DNA of 17,637 bases. Origin: Microcoleus asticus IPMA8. Lineage in GTDB: Bacteria > Cyanobacteriota > Cyanobacteriia > Cyanobacteriales > Microcoleaceae. The notes below the pieces were generated by a model, which searched no databases, was not told the origin of the DNA, and saw nothing but the letters and a program-made list of their open reading frames with translations. The position numbers were made by a program, and so were the translations under genes. Of the stretch, positions 14,741 through 17,637 are shown in pieces (the stretch's first letter is position 1; each line of letters begins with the position of its first letter). The stretch lies in the NCBI RefSeq assembly GCF_013179805.1, contig NZ_SRRZ01000149.1, positions 1-17,637 of the forward strand, read 5' to 3'.

Positions 14741-14959
14741 TGGAAAGTTACCCTGACTTTTCCCTATTTTAACTCATTTAACCTGAGTTTTTACTGTCAA
14801 TCCTTGTTGAAACACCTGATTTTACTCCCCTGGTCGCTTTTGTTCTTAGAAAATAAACTGGTTTAGAAGCAAGTTGATTGCCGAGCCCGATCGCAATTAT
14901 CGATCGCCTCACCAACAATAGCCGAACCTCGCCAACACCAGGGTATAAGGAGAAAAATT
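14741..14959. promoter_or_regulatory. Divergent intergenic region B with three CCTGANTTTT motifs
   Basis: Same-strand copies are CCCTGACTTTT (14751-14761), ACCTGAGTTTT (14781-14791) and ACCTGATTTTA (14814-14824). The first continues as CCTGACTTTTCCCTAT, matching 10343-10358 at 15 of 16 bases. The last copy lies 146 bp before the downstream ATG, against 141 bp in region A. The downstream start has a clear AAGGAG ribosome binding site (14948-14953). Confidence 0.6.
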
Positions 14960-17637
14960 ATGGCTGCTACCATTACCGTTAATAGCACAGATGACTCGAA
15001 TATCAGGAATGCCGTCCTCACCCTCAGAGAGGCAATTCTGGTTGCCAATGGCACTCTGAATGTTCCTGCTTTGACAGTGGCAGAACAAGCACAGATTAAC
15101 GGTACTGTCGGTACTGCGGCCGATCGCGATACGATCGCCTTTAATATCGGGGCGATCGGTTCTCAGCAATTAATTCAGCCATTATCCGCACTGCCGCCGA
15201 TCTCCGATCCACTGATCGTCGATGGTTGGAGTCAAGGCGGCGCGGGCTATAACGGTTTGCCACTGGTGCAACTCAGCGGCAACCTCCTCGGATTTGGGAT
15301 TGTCGGACTTGATATCACTGCAGGGAACAGTACCGTGCAAGGTTTAGCAATCAACAGATTTGACTGGGCAGGCATCCGCTTGCAAACCAATGGTGGCAAC
15401 GAGATCCTCAGCAACCACATCGGCACGGATCTTGCGGGTACGGTCGATCGGGGCAACCGCAGGGGGATCTGGATCGATCGCGTTCCAGATAATCGGATCG
15501 AGAACAACTTAATCTCTGGCAACAACACTGTTGGTGTGGGGCTTGGCATCGAGATTTCCGGCATCGCTGCGCGCAACAACGAAGTAATCGGCAACCGTAT
15601 TGGCACGGATGTTACTGGTACTGTTGCGATCGGCAACTACTCTGGTGGCATCAGCATCCGCAATGCGCCTGAAAACTTGATTCAGGACAACCTGATTTCT
15701 GGCACTGTGGCCGGTGGCGGAATTTTGATTAACGGCCCAACTGCCAATCAAAATCGAGTTGTCGGCAACCTCATCGGCACTGATATCACGGGTAATGTAG
15801 CGCTAGGAAACAGTTACTATGGCATCGCTATTGGCAGCGCTTCTAACAATATTATCGGCGGAACGACGCCTCAAGAACGCAATATCATTTCTGGCAGTCA
15901 GACTGCGGGTATTTTTTTTGCAATAGCGCCCACAGTTGTAGGCGAACCTTCAGGCGGTGTACCTGCGACAAACCGAGTTGTCGGCAACTATATCGGCACA
16001 AATATCAGCGGTACTGCCGCTTTGGGAGGTCCGGTCGGCGTCTGGATTGCGGTTGGCGAAAGCAACATCATCGGCGGCACGACACCGCAAGAAGGCAATG
16101 TCATTTCCGGCAATCAAATGGGCGTCTATTTGCTTAGCAACGAGACAACTGGCAACCGCGTTATCGGCAATTATATCGGCACGCAAGCTGACGGCAGCAC
16201 TCCTTTACCCAATACCTCGTACAACGTCGTAGCTTTAAATGCTGGTGTGAATAACCGCATCGGCGGCACCGCAGCAGGGGAAGGCAACACGATCGCATTT
16301 AGCGGTAGCAGCGGCATTCAAGTGACAGGTGGCAACGGCGTAGCAATTTTAGGCAATTCTATCTTTTCTAATAATGGTTTAGGCATCGAGCTCGATAACG
16401 ATGCCGATAACCTAACTACCGACGGCGTTACCCCAAACGACTTGGGAGACGGGGATACAGGCGGAAACGGCTTGCAAAATTTTCCTGTTTTAAACTCCGC
16501 AACTGCTAGCAACGGCAATATTACTATTAGCGGCACTCTCAACAGCATTCCCAATACAACTTTCCGCGTCGAATTTTTTGACAATACTGTTCTAGATCCC
16601 AGCGGTAACGGCGAAGGACAAACTTATCTCAACTTTGTTAATGTCACCACTGATGCTGCTGGCAATGCTAATTTTACATCGCCGCCTTTAACTGCAACAG
16701 GGGCGATCGTCACTACGGCTACTAACTTAACAACTAACGATACTTCGGAATTTTCTCAACCTTCCCCCGGCTTACTGCAATTTAGCAATCCCGCTTACAC
16801 TGTGAATGAAAACGGCACAATTGTAGGTAATGAAATTACAGTCAATCGCATCGGTGGTAATAAAGGTGCAGTTGGGGCAACGCTGACGCTGACGGATGGT
16901 ACTGCTGTTGCTGCTGACTACACCAATACGCCGATCGCAATTAACTTTGCCGCCGGCGATACGACACCAAAAATTGTTACTATTCCGATCGCCGATGACG
17001 CGATCGACGAAGCTGACGAAACGGTTAATTTATCTCTAACTAATCCAACGGGAAATGCTACAGTTGGCGATCGATACAACAATGCTGTTTTGACAATTGC
17101 AGATAACGATAACCCTCCAACTGTCAGCATCACCCCCGCCACGATCAACCAAGCTGAAGGCAATACAGGCACAACTGCCTACAACTACACCGTTAGCCTC
17201 TCTAATGCTTCTGGTTTGCCCATTACTGTTAACTACAAGACAGATGATGGTACTGCTACTGTAGGCGATCTCGACTACGAAGATAATGACGGTAATCTCA
17301 TCTTTAATTCGCCAGAAGCGCTAACAAAAACGATCGCTGTAATTGTTAACGGCGACAACAAATTTGAGGCGAATGAAACTTTCAGCGTTATCCTCAACAA
17401 CGCCACCAACGCCACCATCGATCCCGCCGCCAACCAAAGTACGGGCATTATTGTCAATGATGATAGTGATGACTCTAATCCCACTCCAACACCGACACCA
17501 ACTCCGACACCAACTCCGACACCAACTCCGACACCAACTCCGACACCAACTCCGACACCAACTCCAACTCCAACAGAGACACCAACACCAACTGCGACTC
17601 CGACAGAGGAGCCGAGAGCGAGGGGAACGCCGCGGGA
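14960..17637 (+). CDS. Large beta-helix / Calx-beta surface protein (incomplete, runs off right edge)
   Basis: The frame is open from ATG 14960 to the end of the window: at least 892 codons. AAGGAG sits 6 nt before the ATG. There is no signal peptide (MAATITVNSTDD). An LTLREAI motif (residues 20-26) resembles the CSLREAI start motif of beta-helix surface proteins. From ~100 to ~480 there is a right-handed beta-helix-like repeat: NxIGTDxxGTxxxGN occurs five times, and NIIGGTTPQEGN-type turns three times. Two Calx-beta domains follow (~607-715 and ~720-834, each with an AIDEADETVNLSL- or FEANETFSVIL-type strand). A Pro-Thr stretch then ends at the window edge. Calx-beta domains usually bind calcium; a role at the cell surface or in the matrix is inferred. 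The gene shares its upstream motif set with the RTX array. Confidence 0.85.
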   Translation, partial: MAATITVNSTDDSNIRNAVLTLREAILVANGTLNVPALTVAEQAQINGTVGTAADRDTIAFNIGAIGSQQLIQPLSALPPISDPLIVDGWSQGGAGYNGLPLVQLSGNLLGFGIVGLDITAGNSTVQGLAINRFDWAGIRLQTNGGNEILSNHIGTDLAGTVDRGNRRGIWIDRVPDNRIENNLISGNNTVGVGLGIEISGIAARNNEVIGNRIGTDVTGTVAIGNYSGGISIRNAPENLIQDNLISGTVAGGGILINGPTANQNRVVGNLIGTDITGNVALGNSYYGIAIGSASNNIIGGTTPQERNIISGSQTAGIFFAIAPTVVGEPSGGVPATNRVVGNYIGTNISGTAALGGPVGVWIAVGESNIIGGTTPQEGNVISGNQMGVYLLSNETTGNRVIGNYIGTQADGSTPLPNTSYNVVALNAGVNNRIGGTAAGEGNTIAFSGSSGIQVTGGNGVAILGNSIFSNNGLGIELDNDADNLTTDGVTPNDLGDGDTGGNGLQNFPVLNSATASNGNITISGTLNSIPNTTFRVEFFDNTVLDPSGNGEGQTYLNFVNVTTDAAGNANFTSPPLTATGAIVTTATNLTTNDTSEFSQPSPGLLQFSNPAYTVNENGTIVGNEITVNRIGGNKGAVGATLTLTDGTAVAADYTNTPIAINFAAGDTTPKIVTIPIADDAIDEADETVNLSLTNPTGNATVGDRYNNAVLTIADNDNPPTVSITPATINQAEGNTGTTAYNYTVSLSNASGLPITVNYKTDDGTATVGDLDYEDNDGNLIFNSPEALTKTIAVIVNGDNKFEANETFSVILNNATNATIDPAANQSTGIIVNDDSDDSNPTPTPTPTPTPTPTPTPTPTPTPTPTPTPTPTETPTPTATPTEEPRARGTPR
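17480..17609 (+). repeat. 12-bp minisatellite encoding Pro-Thr repeats
   Basis: CCAACTCCGACA and close variants repeat in tandem, encoding (PT)n in the linker of the beta-helix/Calx-beta protein. The near-identical central units suggest slippage-driven length change. The sequence then drifts to TETPTPTATPTEEP towards the right edge. Confidence 0.8.

Overview
The window looks like chromosomal DNA of a filamentous cyanobacterium, most like the Oscillatoriales/Microcoleus-type genomes. This is inferred from at least ten GCGATCGC (HIP1) octamers, from the gene families (AAA-like ATPase fused to WD40 repeats, small RTX proteins, a beta-helix/Calx-beta protein), and from several palindromic repeats between and inside genes. 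No species assignment is possible from the sequence alone.

Left part (1-6430). The window opens with the first 17 codons of a minus-strand transposase-like zinc-ribbon protein. Next comes a minus-strand ABC exporter half-transporter (366-2231), with a related MITE-like inverted-repeat element on each side (203-353 and 2318-2524). A family GH31 glycoside hydrolase follows (2551-4887, minus). Its full frame is collinear with the family but carries three in-frame TAA codons in the first 86 codons, while the remaining 692 codons are open. Upstream lies a frameshifted, N-terminally lost remnant of a PIN-like (DUF5615-type) toxin (4958-5202). A plus-strand 2OG-Fe(II) dioxygenase (5492-6103) follows, then a 123-bp element with a perfect 28-bp hairpin (6305-6427).

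Right part (6433-17637). Two minus-strand ATPases of the AAA-like (AAA_35/PF14516 type) class alternate with plus-strand, repeat-rich, probably exported proteins. The first ATPase (6433-10233) is fused to a transmembrane segment and 14 WD40 repeats. It is divergent from three tandem RTX (haemolysin-type calcium-binding) genes (10538-13322). The second ATPase (13319-14671) carries an N-terminal helix-turn-helix-like region of the vMAP type. It converges on the third RTX gene, their stop codons sharing one TTAA, and is divergent from a long beta-helix/Calx-beta/Pro-Thr protein that runs off the right edge (14960 onward).

The most unusual signal is that both divergent intergenic regions carry three same-strand copies of an 11-bp motif (ACCTGANTTTT). 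The last copy is an identical 11-mer lying 141 and 146 bp before the respective start codons. This suggests one shared control of the exported repeat proteins, possibly linked to the two ATPases. That link is inference. The motif copies and their spacing are read directly from the sequence.
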